Positions 44,529 through 54,844 of a stretch of 64,000 nt of DNA are shown here, one piece after another (position 1 is the first letter of the stretch; every line of letters begins with the position of its first letter). The DNA lies in assembly GCA_963797765.1 (NCBI GenBank), contig CAWCQU010000003.1, forward strand, positions 2,155,446 through 2,219,445. The letters are read 5' to 3'. A program made the translations under genes and the position numbers. The notes beneath the pieces were generated by a model, which saw nothing but the letters and a program-made list of their open reading frames with translations, was not told the DNA's origin and did no database searches. Origin of the DNA: JBGPTK01 sp963797765 (lineage in GTDB: Bacteria; Acidobacteriota; Terriglobia; Acidiferrales; UBA7541).

Positions 44529-45903
44529 CACTCCGGTTTGGACTCCCGCCGCCGGATGGACCGCCCGGCGCACGCAACGTTCGTCGTTCGCCCAGGAAGA
44601 GATAGTCTCCGTGCAAGGGCAGTTCGCATCCAGCGGAACGATGAACGCCACCAACGGCTACGAAATCGGAGCGACGATTGCGACCTTCGCGGCTTCCGGC
44701 GTCGCTTCGCCGCCGCCACTGCCCACAATTTCATCGTTCACGGCTACACCGGCCACGATTACCAGCGGCCAGTCGTCGCAATTATCCTGGTCGGTAGCGA
44801 ACGCGGCTTCTCTTTCGATCAGCGGAATCGGGACGGTTACCGGAAGCTCCACCAGCGTCTCGCCCACGCAAACGACCACCTACACGCTTACCGCGACCAA
44901 CACGAGCGGTTCAGCAACCGCGCAGACAACGGTCACCGTCTCGGGTTCGGGTGGCGGTTCTGGAGTGAACATTATTTTGGATTCCGACCTGGCAGATGAC
45001 GCGGATGATGTGGGCGACCACGCTATGATGTGGACTCTGGCAAAACAAGGGAAGCTGAACGTCCTGGCTTTGATCACCTCCTCCACAAACGATTACAGCG
45101 CGCCAGCCGCTTACGCAATTGCCAAGTACTACGGCCATCCGAACATTCCCATCGGCGCGTACCACGGCAGTATCCCCAATAATTTCAGCTATACGTTCAG
45201 CTACTACGCGCAAACGCTCGGCGCTCAATTCGGAAAGGGCTCGTCCGATACGCGCGCCAATTATCCGGACGCGGTTACCGTTTACCGGCAGGCCCTGGTC
45301 AGCGCTCCCAATGCCAGCGTATATATCGTCGCGGGTGGATTCTTCCAGCCGCTCGAAGCGCTGTTGCAGAGCGGCCCCGATTCCATCAGTCCGCTTACCG
45401 GCGCACAGCTTGTCGCCCAGAAAGTCGCCGCATTGGTCCCGGTTGCCGGATTCTTCCCGAATTCCGGCAGCGGCAGCGCTTCCAACTTCACCGCTGATCC
45501 GGATGGCGCGAGCTACGTTTTTGCCAATTGGACCGCGCCAATTATTTCCGTGGGGAATGAAGTAGGCCAGAGCACGCTCACCGGGCCGGCGTCGAACGCG
45601 AATCCCGCTACGAATCCAGTAAAGGACGCTTACAACCTGTTCTGCACCAACGGACAGTTTTGCCCGAATATGACTCCCGGCTGGACGCAGACGGCGATCC
45701 TATTCGTCGCCAACGGCTTGGGATCCAATTTCGTTTACGGCGGACAAAACGGCAGCACAGTAGTCTCGGGCAGCTCATCATCCTCGCCAGGGAGCAATGC
45801 CTGGTCGCAATCTCCCAACAGCCACCACTCCTATATCGAGAAGACCATCTCGGATAGCGCGATGAGCAGCATCATCAACGCGCTGATCCAGGCCGGCCCA
45901 TAA
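44479..45903 (+). CDS. Nucleoside-hydrolase-like C-terminal fragment of the giant S8 protein
   Basis: This frame completes the second module (AVLELLWGFAGDKYGNTPVW), adds one more Ig-like unit and, from about 44965, a domain starting NIILDSDLADDADDVGDHAM with ALITSSTNDYSAPAAYAIAK and GHPNIPIGAYHG. The Asp cluster DxDxxxDxDD is the calcium/substrate site of inosine-uridine-preferring nucleoside hydrolases and the later text (YPDAVTVYRQALVSAPNASV) fits the same fold. The stop at 45903 ends the gene. Frame open from 44185, but only sequence after about 44479 is sensible. Confidence 0.75.
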   Translation, partial: DAVLELLWGFAGDKYGNTPVWTPAAGWTARRTQRSSFAQEEIVSVQGQFASSGTMNATNGYEIGATIATFAASGVASPPPLPTISSFTATPATITSGQSSQLSWSVANAASLSISGIGTVTGSSTSVSPTQTTTYTLTATNTSGSATAQTTVTVSGSGGGSGVNIILDSDLADDADDVGDHAMMWTLAKQGKLNVLALITSSTNDYSAPAAYAIAKYYGHPNIPIGAYHGSIPNNFSYTFSYYAQTLGAQFGKGSSDTRANYPDAVTVYRQALVSAPNASVYIVAGGFFQPLEALLQSGPDSISPLTGAQLVAQKVAALVPVAGFFPNSGSGSASNFTADPDGASYVFANWTAPIISVGNEVGQSTLTGPASNANPATNPVKDAYNLFCTNGQFCPNMTPGWTQTAILFVANGLGSNFVYGGQNGSTVVSGSSSSSPGSNAWSQSPNSHHSYIEKTISDSAMSSIINALIQAGP

Positions 45904-45919
45904 CAATCGATGCGCCCTG

Positions 45920-45940
45920 AAGGCGAGGGTACGTCGCCTT
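45920..45940. repeat. 7-bp hairpin downstream of the S8 gene
   Basis: AAGGCGA, a seven-base loop and TCGCCTT, starting 17 bases after the stop codon. No T-tract follows, so it may stabilise the mRNA end rather than terminate. Confidence 0.35.
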
Positions 45941-46049
45941 GACTTCGCGCAGTCCGCGTTCTAGAGTGAGCCATCCCTGAGGCTAATTCCCGGTTTTATA
46001 CGGACACTGCGCCCAGAAATCTGAGCCCTTGGCTGGGGAGGATTGTTTT

Positions 46050-46601
46050 ATGTCCCTTCTGGATGGTCTCACGGCTTTCTCTATTTTCCTCGCCATCGCC
46101 GCCGTTGGATTCCTGTTCCTGATTGTCAGTTTTCTCTTTGGCGAAGTGTTCGGCCACGCCGATCTCGGCGGGCATGACGCCGACGTTCATGGAGACATCC
46201 ATGGCGTCAGCTTCTTGAGCACGCGCGTTTTAAGCGTATTCGTCACGGCGTTCGGCGGATTTGGCGCCATTGGCATTCATCTCGGCTATCGGACCGAGGT
46301 GAGCACGGCCATCGGCCTGGCGGGTGGAGTATTTTTCGGCGGAATCATCTACCTGTTTGCGAGTTTCCTCTTCAGCCAGCAGGCTTCCAGCGACATGCGT
46401 GTGGGCGATCTGATCGGCCGCACCGCTCAAGTGAGCGTGGCGATTCCCGCCGGTGGGCTGGGCCAAGTCCGGTGTGCAATGGGAGAAGGCGTGGTCGAGA
46501 AACTGGCCCGGACCGTGGATGGCGGAGCCATTCTCGCCAACACTTCCGTAAAAATTGAATCCATCGTCGGCGAAACAGTGCTGGTCCGGCGCGCCGAGTA
46601 G
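46050..46601 (+). CDS. NfeD-like membrane protein
   Basis: The 183-residue protein has an N-terminal membrane helix (FLAIAAVGFLFLIVSFLF), two further helices (FVTAFGGFGAIGIHLGY and AIGLAGGVFFGGIIYLFASF) and a C-terminal OB-like domain (RVGDLIGRTAQVSVAIPAGG). This is the NfeD-short/DUF1449 type. GGGGAGGAT precedes the ATG at 46050; an upstream TTG at 46029 is less likely. It sits 167 bases before a flotillin gene, the usual NfeD-flotillin pairing involved in membrane microdomain organisation. Confidence 0.85.
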   Translation: MSLLDGLTAFSIFLAIAAVGFLFLIVSFLFGEVFGHADLGGHDADVHGDIHGVSFLSTRVLSVFVTAFGGFGAIGIHLGYRTEVSTAIGLAGGVFFGGIIYLFASFLFSQQASSDMRVGDLIGRTAQVSVAIPAGGLGQVRCAMGEGVVEKLARTVDGGAILANTSVKIESIVGETVLVRRAE

Positions 46602-46767
46602 AAATTAATTCCGGAGCGATTTTTAGAGAGCGGGGCCGGAGATTACCCCACTGCTTTGGATCGAGGCGTCGGGGCACGGTTCGGCACGCTCGTGAAACAT
46701 GGACGTGAAGCTATTCGTAGTATTTATGGGGTAAGTCTTAATTCGGAATCCGACGGGGAGCACGCAA

Positions 46768-48375
46768 ATGCCTACGCAGTTTTTTGTTCCGGTGATCGTG
46801 GTTCTGGTGGTGCTTGCTCTATTTGTGGCGATGGCGCTGTTCAGCCGCAACTATCTGAAAGTGCCGCCCAACGCGGTGGCCGTCCTCAGCGGCCGCAAGC
46901 GTAAAACCGCGGATGGTAAAATTGTGGGATACCGCGTCGTGAACGGCGGCGCCACGTTCCGCTTTCCACTGCTCGAGCAGGTGGATTATCTTTCGCTCAA
47001 CGTATTCACGATACCGCTGGAAATCAAACGCGCCTACACCCTGCAGGGTGTGCCGATCTCCGTCAAAGCGGTCGCCAACGTCAAAATCAAAAGTGATGAC
47101 GTGTCGCTGCGCGCCGCGGCGGAACGCTTCCTGGGCATGCCTACCGACCAGATTCAAAAAGTAATTTTTCAAACGCTCGAAGGCCACTTGCGCGCCATCC
47201 TTGGCACTCTTACGGTCGAGGAAGTGAACAGCGACCGCCAAAGCTTCGCTCAGAAGCTGACTTCCGAAGCCGCTCAGGATCTCGAGCGCATGGGCATCGG
47301 CGTGGACGTGCTCACCGTTCAGGAAATCAGCGATGAGGAAGGCTACCTCGACGCACTCGGCAAAAAGCGTACCGCCGAAGTGAAGCGCGACGGCACCATT
47401 GGCGAAGCCGAAGCCACCCGCGATTCCAAAATCAAATCAGCCGTCGCCATGCAGGAAGGTGAAAAAGCCAAATTCGATTCCGACGCCAACATCGCCGGAG
47501 CACAGCGCGAGTTCAATATCAAGCAGGCCCAGTTCCTGGCCGAAGTGGAAACACAAAAGGCCATGGCCGCTCAAGCCGGACCGCTGGCCCAAGCCAAAGC
47601 CCGGCAGCAAGTAGTGGTGGAAGAAGTGCGCGTCGAAAAAATGCGCACGCAGGAACAGATCGCCGTCCAGGAACAGGAAGTCCAGCGCAAGAAGCAGGAA
47701 CTCGAAGCCACGGTGATCATAGCCGCCGAGGCGGATCGCCAAGCGGCCATTTTGCGCGCTGAAGCAGCCAAGCAATCCGCCATTCTCGAAGCGGAAGGCA
47801 CCAAATCCGCTCAGATCGCTCTTGCCGAAGCGCAGCAGGAAAAATTAAAGCAAGAAGGTCTGGGCCGCGCCGCCGCCGTGGAAGCCGAAGGCCGCGCCGA
47901 AGCCGCCAAAATCGAAGCCATCGGACTGGCGCACGCGCACGCCGTCGAGGCTCAAGGCCTGGCCGAAGCGCAAGCCATTCTCAAAAAAGCCGAGGCCTGG
48001 AAACAATTCAACGATGCCGCCAAACTCCAAACCATCCTGGAAAAATTGCCCAGCGTCCTGCAAGCCTCCGCTGGAATATTCGGCGCGGTAGCCGCCCCGC
48101 TAGGAAACATCGATAAAGTAGTAGTAATCGAACAAGGAAACGGCGGCGACGGCGACGGAACCGGCGGCATCGGGCGAGTAGCCCGCACAGGTCCCGCTCT
48201 GATTTTCGGCTTGCTGCAACAATTGCAAGCCCTCGGCCTGGACGTCCCCACGATCCTTTCGCAGTTGGGAATGAGCAACGGAAAAGCGATCGAAGTTCCC
48301 GCTTCCGCCGCTCCTGTTCAGGCTCCGGTTCCCGCTCCAGTCAAGCCTGCGGAAGCCAAGCCAACAAAGCAGTAG
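46768..48375 (+). CDS. Flotillin-like SPFH protein
   Basis: The 535-residue protein starts with a membrane helix (VIVVLVVLALFVAMALF), an SPFH/band 7 domain at about 30-190 (VPPNAVAVLSGRKRK, IPLEIKRAYTLQGVPISVKA) and a long Ala/Glu-rich coiled coil at about 195-430 with repeated EAEGxxxAAKIEA motifs. The C-terminus is Gly- and Pro/Ala-rich. It is the partner of the NfeD-like protein just upstream. GGGGAGC precedes the ATG at 46768. Flotillins form oligomeric scaffolds in the membrane; an enzymatic role is not expected. Confidence 0.92.
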   Translation: MPTQFFVPVIVVLVVLALFVAMALFSRNYLKVPPNAVAVLSGRKRKTADGKIVGYRVVNGGATFRFPLLEQVDYLSLNVFTIPLEIKRAYTLQGVPISVKAVANVKIKSDDVSLRAAAERFLGMPTDQIQKVIFQTLEGHLRAILGTLTVEEVNSDRQSFAQKLTSEAAQDLERMGIGVDVLTVQEISDEEGYLDALGKKRTAEVKRDGTIGEAEATRDSKIKSAVAMQEGEKAKFDSDANIAGAQREFNIKQAQFLAEVETQKAMAAQAGPLAQAKARQQVVVEEVRVEKMRTQEQIAVQEQEVQRKKQELEATVIIAAEADRQAAILRAEAAKQSAILEAEGTKSAQIALAEAQQEKLKQEGLGRAAAVEAEGRAEAAKIEAIGLAHAHAVEAQGLAEAQAILKKAEAWKQFNDAAKLQTILEKLPSVLQASAGIFGAVAAPLGNIDKVVVIEQGNGGDGDGTGGIGRVARTGPALIFGLLQQLQALGLDVPTILSQLGMSNGKAIEVPASAAPVQAPVPAPVKPAEAKPTKQ

Positions 48376-48495
48376 GCGACAAGCTAGACCGTGCTCCTCC
48401 CGCCACAACGTATTTGGATTAATTGCGCAATCGCGGCCGGTTATATTGAATCAGTGAAATCGGTAGGCAGGCGCTGGGCACGCCCTTTCGTTGAC

Positions 48496-49374
48496 CTAGG
48501 GCGCGGCCTTCTTTTTTAAGCCAGAGTCCGGTACGTTGTCGAGACTAGTCCATTGTTCTGCACCTGTGAAATGATCGATCGCATCTTCTAGTTCCGAAAC
48601 CACGAAGGGCATTCCAACGCTCAAGCCTATATAGTCCTTCACTCTTTTGAATTTTCCACCAATCTCGAGGGACGTCTCGTACGTTGGGTGATCCAATACT
48701 GGCGAAACGTATTCGTCTTGCAACGAGTAATAATCAGCTTCGCGAAATTTGTTCACCAGATCGCGCACATTTTCGACTGGCACCGAGGCGCGATGCTGGC
48801 CCTTTATGGCAACGTTACCTTTTCCATTGTATAGAACAGTTCCGTCACCATGTAATTCGATCCGATAAACAGGACACGATCCGAGGCATCCGGAGCGGGA
48901 AAGAGTGATCCGGACAGTATCCCAGTTCTTTACTTTTGGAAACGTCACATGCTTGGAAGGCTTGCGCTCAGGAGGCAGAACGTACACCGTTTCGTCGAAC
49001 CGCACCCACCCCGGCTGGCCGTCCCGTTCGAAGGGTCGATATCGTAGATTAAGCGCCGCCGATTCAACCTTCGCCCGAAGTTCAGGCGTCAAAGTTTCAT
49101 CGGCCACCGCCGACCTTACCGTCCCGGTTGGATCTACCGTCACCTGCACGCGAGTGTTTACCACTATTAATTCTCTCATTGCCTTCGTGGCTGGTTCCAC
49201 CCTAAGGATGACTGGCCTACCGAGTCTGTGGCTGCTCGCTTCTTGCTCAGACACCGAAGCAACGCTCTGCGCCCCCATATTCAAGACGTGACTCCCCGCG
49301 TTCATCACGAATGGGGAAGCGGCGGCGATAATCAAGAGAAAGAACCGCATGGTTATTGTTCGCATAGCATTCAT
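48496..49374 (-). CDS. Exported protein with TonB-like and DUF6438-like domains
   Basis: The 292-residue protein has a signal peptide (MRFFLLIIAAASPFVMNAG), a TonB-C-like middle (VVNTRVQVTVDPTGTVRSAV, AALNLRYRPFERDGQPGWVR) and a C-terminal domain with RSGCLGSCPVYRIELHGDG and VENVRDLVNKFREADYYSLQ typical of DUF6438. The GCxGSCP Cys pair probably forms a disulfide. A periplasmic role linked to TonB-type energising is plausible but not shown. The start is uncertain: ATG at 49374 is likeliest, TTG at 49410 possible; neither has a clear ribosome site. Confidence 0.75.
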   Translation of the reverse strand: MNAMRTITMRFFLLIIAAASPFVMNAGSHVLNMGAQSVASVSEQEASSHRLGRPVILRVEPATKAMRELIVVNTRVQVTVDPTGTVRSAVADETLTPELRAKVESAALNLRYRPFERDGQPGWVRFDETVYVLPPERKPSKHVTFPKVKNWDTVRITLSRSGCLGSCPVYRIELHGDGTVLYNGKGNVAIKGQHRASVPVENVRDLVNKFREADYYSLQDEYVSPVLDHPTYETSLEIGGKFKRVKDYIGLSVGMPFVVSELEDAIDHFTGAEQWTSLDNVPDSGLKKKAAP

Positions 49375-49446
49375 AGGATGGGATTCTTCACATAGCTGTC
49401 GCACGGTCAAAGCAGGAATTCCTCAAGAAGTGTCGCGAATTGGTCA

Positions 49447-49812
49447 TCAGGATTTTGCCAGATTCTTGATTTGCTTGGCCAATTTTTCGATTTCTTCAGC
49501 CTTGTGAACCAGCGGCAGCGAGAGGATCGCGGTGGAATCGGTCTTGGACATTTCGTTCTTTAGATCCTGGGCCAGATCGAACAAGCGATTTACGTCGTTG
49601 TGCATCTGGGTTTGATTCGCTTTCAGGATCACTTTCATGTCGATCTTGGGCTCAGGTTCCGGAGGGAACCCTGGCTTTTGCTGCTGTGCCGAAGGAATTG
49701 GAGGGAATGGGTTTTGCTGATCTGCGAATGCGCGAGCAGCATTAAAGGCGGCGCCAGCCGCCACAGCAGCGGGAATGAACGCTGCCAGAAAAGTTCGTCG
49801 TGTAGGGCCCAT
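49447..49812 (-). CDS. Tat-exported helical protein
   Basis: The 121-residue protein has a twin-arginine signal (MGPTRRTFLAAFIPAAVAAG) and a short mature part with a Pro-rich linker and a helical end (MHNDVNRLFDLAQDLKNEM, VHKAEEIEKLAKQIKNLAKS). The strong ribosome site AGGAGG lies 7 bases before the ATG. Function unknown; length and signal make it a genuine gene. It is divergent from the MscS channel, whose frame overlaps its start. Confidence 0.75.
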   Translation of the reverse strand: MGPTRRTFLAAFIPAAVAAGAAFNAARAFADQQNPFPPIPSAQQQKPGFPPEPEPKIDMKVILKANQTQMHNDVNRLFDLAQDLKNEMSKTDSTAILSLPLVHKAEEIEKLAKQIKNLAKS

Positions 49813-49903
49813 AAAAAACCTCCTGACTCGGGATTCCGGCCAGACGGCAGGAGCATCCGCGGAAGTTCGTCCCGCCGATGGTATAATCCCGTTCCTCTAT
49901 TCT

Positions 49904-50758
49904 ATGACTGATTTACGCGCCCAAATAACGGAAAACGCCGTCATCTTCAACGCGATCAAGGTGCTGGTGATCGTGTTGCTGGCCATGCTCCTGATCCGCT
50001 TGATGAAAGCGGTCACCGCGCGCCTGGTTGAGATGGCCAAATCTCCCACGCGCGTTGCCCAGATGCGCGAGCAGCAAACCCGCGCCATGGCCAATCTGCT
50101 CTATAGCGCCGGCACTATGCTGGTGATTATTGCCGCGCTACTGATGGCGCTTCCCTACTTCGGATTCGATATCACTCCGCTGGCCGCTGCCGCGGGATTG
50201 GCCAGCTTGGCCCTGGGCTTCGGCGGGCAGTACCTGGTTCGCGATTTGATCAACGGCTTCCTGATCGTTTTTGAAGACCAGTACGTGGTGGGAGATACGA
50301 TCAAGATCGACGACGAGACCGGCCGGGTGGAACAGGTGACTCTCCGGCGAACTGTGGTACGCAACGCTCGCGGTGCCCTGGTCAGCATCCCCAACGGGCA
50401 GATTGGCCGGGTGGCAAATTTGAGCCGGGACTGGTCGCAGACCTGGGTGGATGTCACGGTGCCCTCCGAGGAAGCCGTTGCCACCGCCCTGCACACGCTC
50501 GAGAAAATCACGGCAGACTTCCGCTCCGATCCCGATTGGTCGGCTGCGCTGGTGGAGGGCCCGCGTGTTCTGGGAATCGATTCCCTGGCGCTGAACGGAA
50601 CCACCATTCGCGTGCAAGTTCGTACGGCCCCTTTGCGCCAGGACGACGTGGCCCGGGAACTGCGCCGTCGCTTGAAAACCGGTTTCGAGCAGGAGAAAAT
50701 CCCGTTGAGCAGCGTGCAACGAGTGACGATTGTGGGAGCGGAAAAAAAAGAAATGTAG
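49904..50758 (+). CDS. MscS-family mechanosensitive channel
   Basis: The 284-residue protein has three membrane helices (IKVLVIVLLAMLLIRLM; GTMLVIIAALLMALPYF; LAAAAGLASLALGFGGQYLV as the pore helix TM3) and the MscS beta domain (DQYVVGDTIKIDDETGRVEQ). It should open under membrane tension to release solutes. The start at 49904 is 17 bases after TATAAT (49882-49887), with no ribosome site between; if that is the -10, transcription starts only about 10 bases before the ATG, so the mRNA could be nearly leaderless. Upstream in-frame codons to 49775 lack signals. Confidence 0.88.
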   Translation: MTDLRAQITENAVIFNAIKVLVIVLLAMLLIRLMKAVTARLVEMAKSPTRVAQMREQQTRAMANLLYSAGTMLVIIAALLMALPYFGFDITPLAAAAGLASLALGFGGQYLVRDLINGFLIVFEDQYVVGDTIKIDDETGRVEQVTLRRTVVRNARGALVSIPNGQIGRVANLSRDWSQTWVDVTVPSEEAVATALHTLEKITADFRSDPDWSAALVEGPRVLGIDSLALNGTTIRVQVRTAPLRQDDVARELRRRLKTGFEQEKIPLSSVQRVTIVGAEKKEM

Positions 50759-50887
50759 GGGCCACGCTTTGACTTTTGTAGGGGCCGGCTTCAGCCGCGC
50801 CCTCTTTTTGTCACGGCGCTCCAGTCTTTGCAGCCGTTGTATTCGAATCACGATTTTTGTTCAATGACACTCAAGGAGGATTCAACC

Positions 50888-51355
50888 ATGGGAGAAGTGA
50901 CGAACGAGCAAGTCAAATTGATGCTTCAGCTTTACGAGTTGCGCCGGGAAGAGAAGCTGCGCAAGGCCAGGGCGTGGTTCTTCAGCAATTTCTTCGCAAC
51001 CAGCTTGGAAGAAATGATGAAGAATTTTCCGATGGATTCGGAGATGAATGCCAATATCCGGATGGTCACCAGCTATTGGGAGATGGTGGCCAGCATCGTG
51101 AACCGTGGCTTGATCGACGAAGACTTGTTTTTTGAAAATTCCGGCGAGCAGTGGGTGGTTTGGGAGCGCGTGAAGCCCGTGGCCGCGCAGTGGCGGCAAG
51201 CGATGAAGAATCCTCACATCTTCGGCAACATGGAAGAACATTGCAAACGTATGGACGCCTGGCGCGAAAAGAAAGCGCCGGGTTCCACGGAAACCATGCG
51301 CGAGCGCATGAAGCAGATGATGCCCAAGCAAGCCCAGGCCAAATCAGGCGGCTAG
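50888..51355 (+). CDS. Hypothetical protein, DUF4760-like
   Basis: The 155-residue soluble protein begins ERMGEV-like (MGEVTNEQVKLMLQLYELR) and contains RKARAWFFSNFFATSLEEM, a Trp-rich middle (YWEMVASIVNRGLIDEDLFF, WVVWERVKPVAAQWR) and a helical C-terminus ending in a Lys/Gln-rich tail. It resembles short DUF4760-type proteins of unknown role. AAGGAGGATTCAACC before the ATG decides the start at 50888; the frame is open to 50828. Confidence 0.75.
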   Translation: MGEVTNEQVKLMLQLYELRREEKLRKARAWFFSNFFATSLEEMMKNFPMDSEMNANIRMVTSYWEMVASIVNRGLIDEDLFFENSGEQWVVWERVKPVAAQWRQAMKNPHIFGNMEEHCKRMDAWREKKAPGSTETMRERMKQMMPKQAQAKSGG

Positions 51356-51608
51356 CACCGCTTGATATTGCGCTGGGAAACAAGGTCCTTCGCGCGAGCC
51401 GCCGTTTGGCACAGGACGGCTAGATTCTTGCGGCGGCTCGTGCAAAGTTGTGATAGGTTTTGGTCCTGTCCGTTAAGTTTGGGGTGCGATCCGCAAGCGC
51501 TGCCGGCGTGCTAAGGAATAAGGTTGTTTGGCCTCACGGCTTGCGTTTCATTTGCGATTCTGGGAAGTCATCGAAAATGGCAGCGGGTTTTTAGTAGGAG
51601 AGCCAACC

Positions 51609-52286
51609 ATGATTCAACGCACATCATACGTTCCAACGCTGGCAGCTTTGCTGATCGCTTCGCTCGCCTTTCCGGTGAACAGCATGGCGCAGGGCGCGCA
51701 AAGTGCCGGCAAAATTACGAACGTGGCGCCGGTGGTGAACGTTGTGCGAGGCGCGCAACAGGTGCCCGCCGGTTCGGGCTCTCCGGTCTATTGGCAGGAC
51801 ACCATCAATACAGGTCATATGGCCCGCGCGCGCGTGGCCCTGAACGATGGTTCGATACTAAACGTTGGGCAGGATTCCAACCTCAGCATCGTCAAGCATG
51901 ATGCCAATACGCAGCAAACCGATTTGGAGCTGAATTTCGGCCGTGTCCGTTCGCAAGCCGTCCATCTCACCAAGCCCGGAGCGAGCTTCAAAATCCGCAC
52001 CCCCACGGGTGTCGCCGGAGTAGTCGGCACGGATTTCTTTCTGGCGTTCGAGAATTTCGTCACCAATCTCCAGGTGTTTGAAGGCTCCGTCCAGTTCTGC
52101 AACCTGGCCGGACTTTGCGTGACTGTAACCGCGGGAATGATGTCGCAAATTCGCGACCCCAATCAGCCTCCCGATGCGCCCGTTTCCATCCCCACCGCCG
52201 CGGTGATGGAAGCGCACACAACCACCGCAATGCCAGGCCGGAACCGCCGCCACCAGCGTAGTGGCCACGCACTCCGTGCCTTATGA
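51609..52286 (+). CDS. FecR-domain exported protein (C-terminus lost to indels)
   Basis: After a signal peptide (LAALLIASLAFPVNSMAQ) the protein has a FecR domain (QDTINTGHMARARVALNDGS, VRSQAVHLTKPGASFKIRTP, GVAGVVGTDFFLAF, VFEGSVQFCNLAG). AGGAG precedes the ATG at 51609. The last 25 residues in this frame are not convincing. In the other frames GTAATSVVATHS and then, from about 52283, MSTMMVLTIAVPTAVVATAV and NTCGCTTVVATAPKK make a hydrophobic, Cys-containing tail ending at 52396. I think the real protein runs to 52396 and two indels near 52230 and 52280 break it. Confidence 0.75.
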   Translation: MIQRTSYVPTLAALLIASLAFPVNSMAQGAQSAGKITNVAPVVNVVRGAQQVPAGSGSPVYWQDTINTGHMARARVALNDGSILNVGQDSNLSIVKHDANTQQTDLELNFGRVRSQAVHLTKPGASFKIRTPTGVAGVVGTDFFLAFENFVTNLQVFEGSVQFCNLAGLCVTVTAGMMSQIRDPNQPPDAPVSIPTAAVMEAHTTTAMPGRNRRHQRSGHALRAL

Positions 52287-52646
52287 GCACAATGATGGTG
52301 CTCACCATCGCCGTTCCTACGGCAGTCGTCGCGACTGCGGTAAAAACCAACACCTGCGGCTGCACCACCGTAGTCGCCACCGCCCCCAAAAAATAATTCT
52401 TTATCCTCGCTGACTCCCCGCGCGCTTGGCTGCTGAATTGTGCTTGGCCGGCACCCCACCTAGCCGGTCAACCTTTTTTGTCATTCCGAGAAGTACCTGT
52501 CGTCGTTTGACCGGGGCGACTAGGAATCCCCTTACGCTTTTGCTTCGAGCAGACGGCAATACAAGCCTCCGCCTCACAATTCGAGGCCCCCACAACGCTG
52601 CCCGCCTGGAAAATCCGGATCCCCTGCGATCCCTCAACTTTTGCCA

Positions 52647-52676
52647 TTGACATCCTATACGGCTGCGGCATTATCT
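52647..52676 (+). promoter_or_regulatory. Sigma-70-type promoter of the PadR-ADOP unit
   Basis: TTGACA (52647-52652), an 18-base spacer and TTATCT (52671-52676). The predicted start of transcription lies inside the palindrome at 52677-52691, 25 bases before the PadR ATG. Confidence 0.55.
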
Positions 52677-52691
52677 TATAGATTGTCTATA
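52677..52691. promoter_or_regulatory. Probable PadR operator
   Basis: TATAGA-TTG-TCTATA is a perfect inverted repeat overlapping the expected transcription start and ending in the ribosome site TAGGAG of the PadR gene. Its place fits autorepression by the PadR protein it precedes. Confidence 0.5.
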
Positions 52692-52700
52692 GGAGCACAA

Positions 52701-53033
52701 ATGCCTCCCTCGCAAACGGAACTTCTGCAAGGCACACTCGATATGTTGATCTTGAAAACGCTGGCTCTCGAGGAATTGCACGGCCTGGGAATTTCCCGCC
52801 GCATCGAGCAGATCACCAAAGGCACATTCCAGGTAAAAGCCGGCTCGCTCTTCCCTGCCCTGCACCGCATGGAAGAGGAAGGCTGGTTGTGCTCCACTTG
52901 GGGAGAATCCGAAAATAATCGCCGCGCCAAGTTTTACAAGCTTACCAAATCCGGGCGCCGCCAGCTCGAAACCGAAACCGAACGCTGGGGACGCATTTCG
53001 CTCGCCATCGCGCGCGCGCTGGAAGCTTCGTGA
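52701..53033 (+). CDS. PadR-family transcriptional regulator
   Basis: The 110-residue winged-helix protein has the PadR core: LLQGTLDMLILKTLALEELH, GLGISRRIEQITKGTFQVKA, GSLFPALHRMEEEGWLCSTW and RRAKFYKLTKSGRRQLETET. TAGGAG precedes the ATG at 52701. It is the usual short regulator placed in front of ADOP-type ABC permeases in Acidobacteriota. A palindrome and promoter right before it suggest that it represses its own operon. Confidence 0.9.
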   Translation: MPPSQTELLQGTLDMLILKTLALEELHGLGISRRIEQITKGTFQVKAGSLFPALHRMEEEGWLCSTWGESENNRRAKFYKLTKSGRRQLETETERWGRISLAIARALEAS

Positions 53034-53146
53034 TTGTCGCGTTCCTGACTTTTTCCGCGCGGCGCCGTCTTAGTTTCAGCGGCCCGCGCGCAGCGGATCG
53101 ATTTGTTAGCCGCGCATCGCGGCCCATAGACAAGGGGGAATTCTTC

Positions 53147-54634
<1,488 letters not shown>

Positions 54635-54844
54635 TTCCAAGCAGGATTTAAATGATTCCCTTCGCGAAGGTGGCCGGGGCGCCCATGGATCGGTTCGCGA
54701 TCGCGCGGCTCGCTATTTCCTTGTAGTGGGAGAAATCGCGCTCGCGGTCGTTTTGCTGGCCGGAACCGCCTTGCTCATCGAAAGCTTCCGAAATCTTCAA
54801 AACGATCGGCTTGGGTTTTCTTCTGACCATGTCTTAACTCTCTC

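Larger units (their letters stand above)
52397..52700. other. Intergenic region upstream of the PadR gene
   Basis: No gene in the first 250 bases. The last 54 hold the promoter-operator of the PadR gene (listed separately). No repeats or RNA structure noticed otherwise. Confidence 0.5.
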
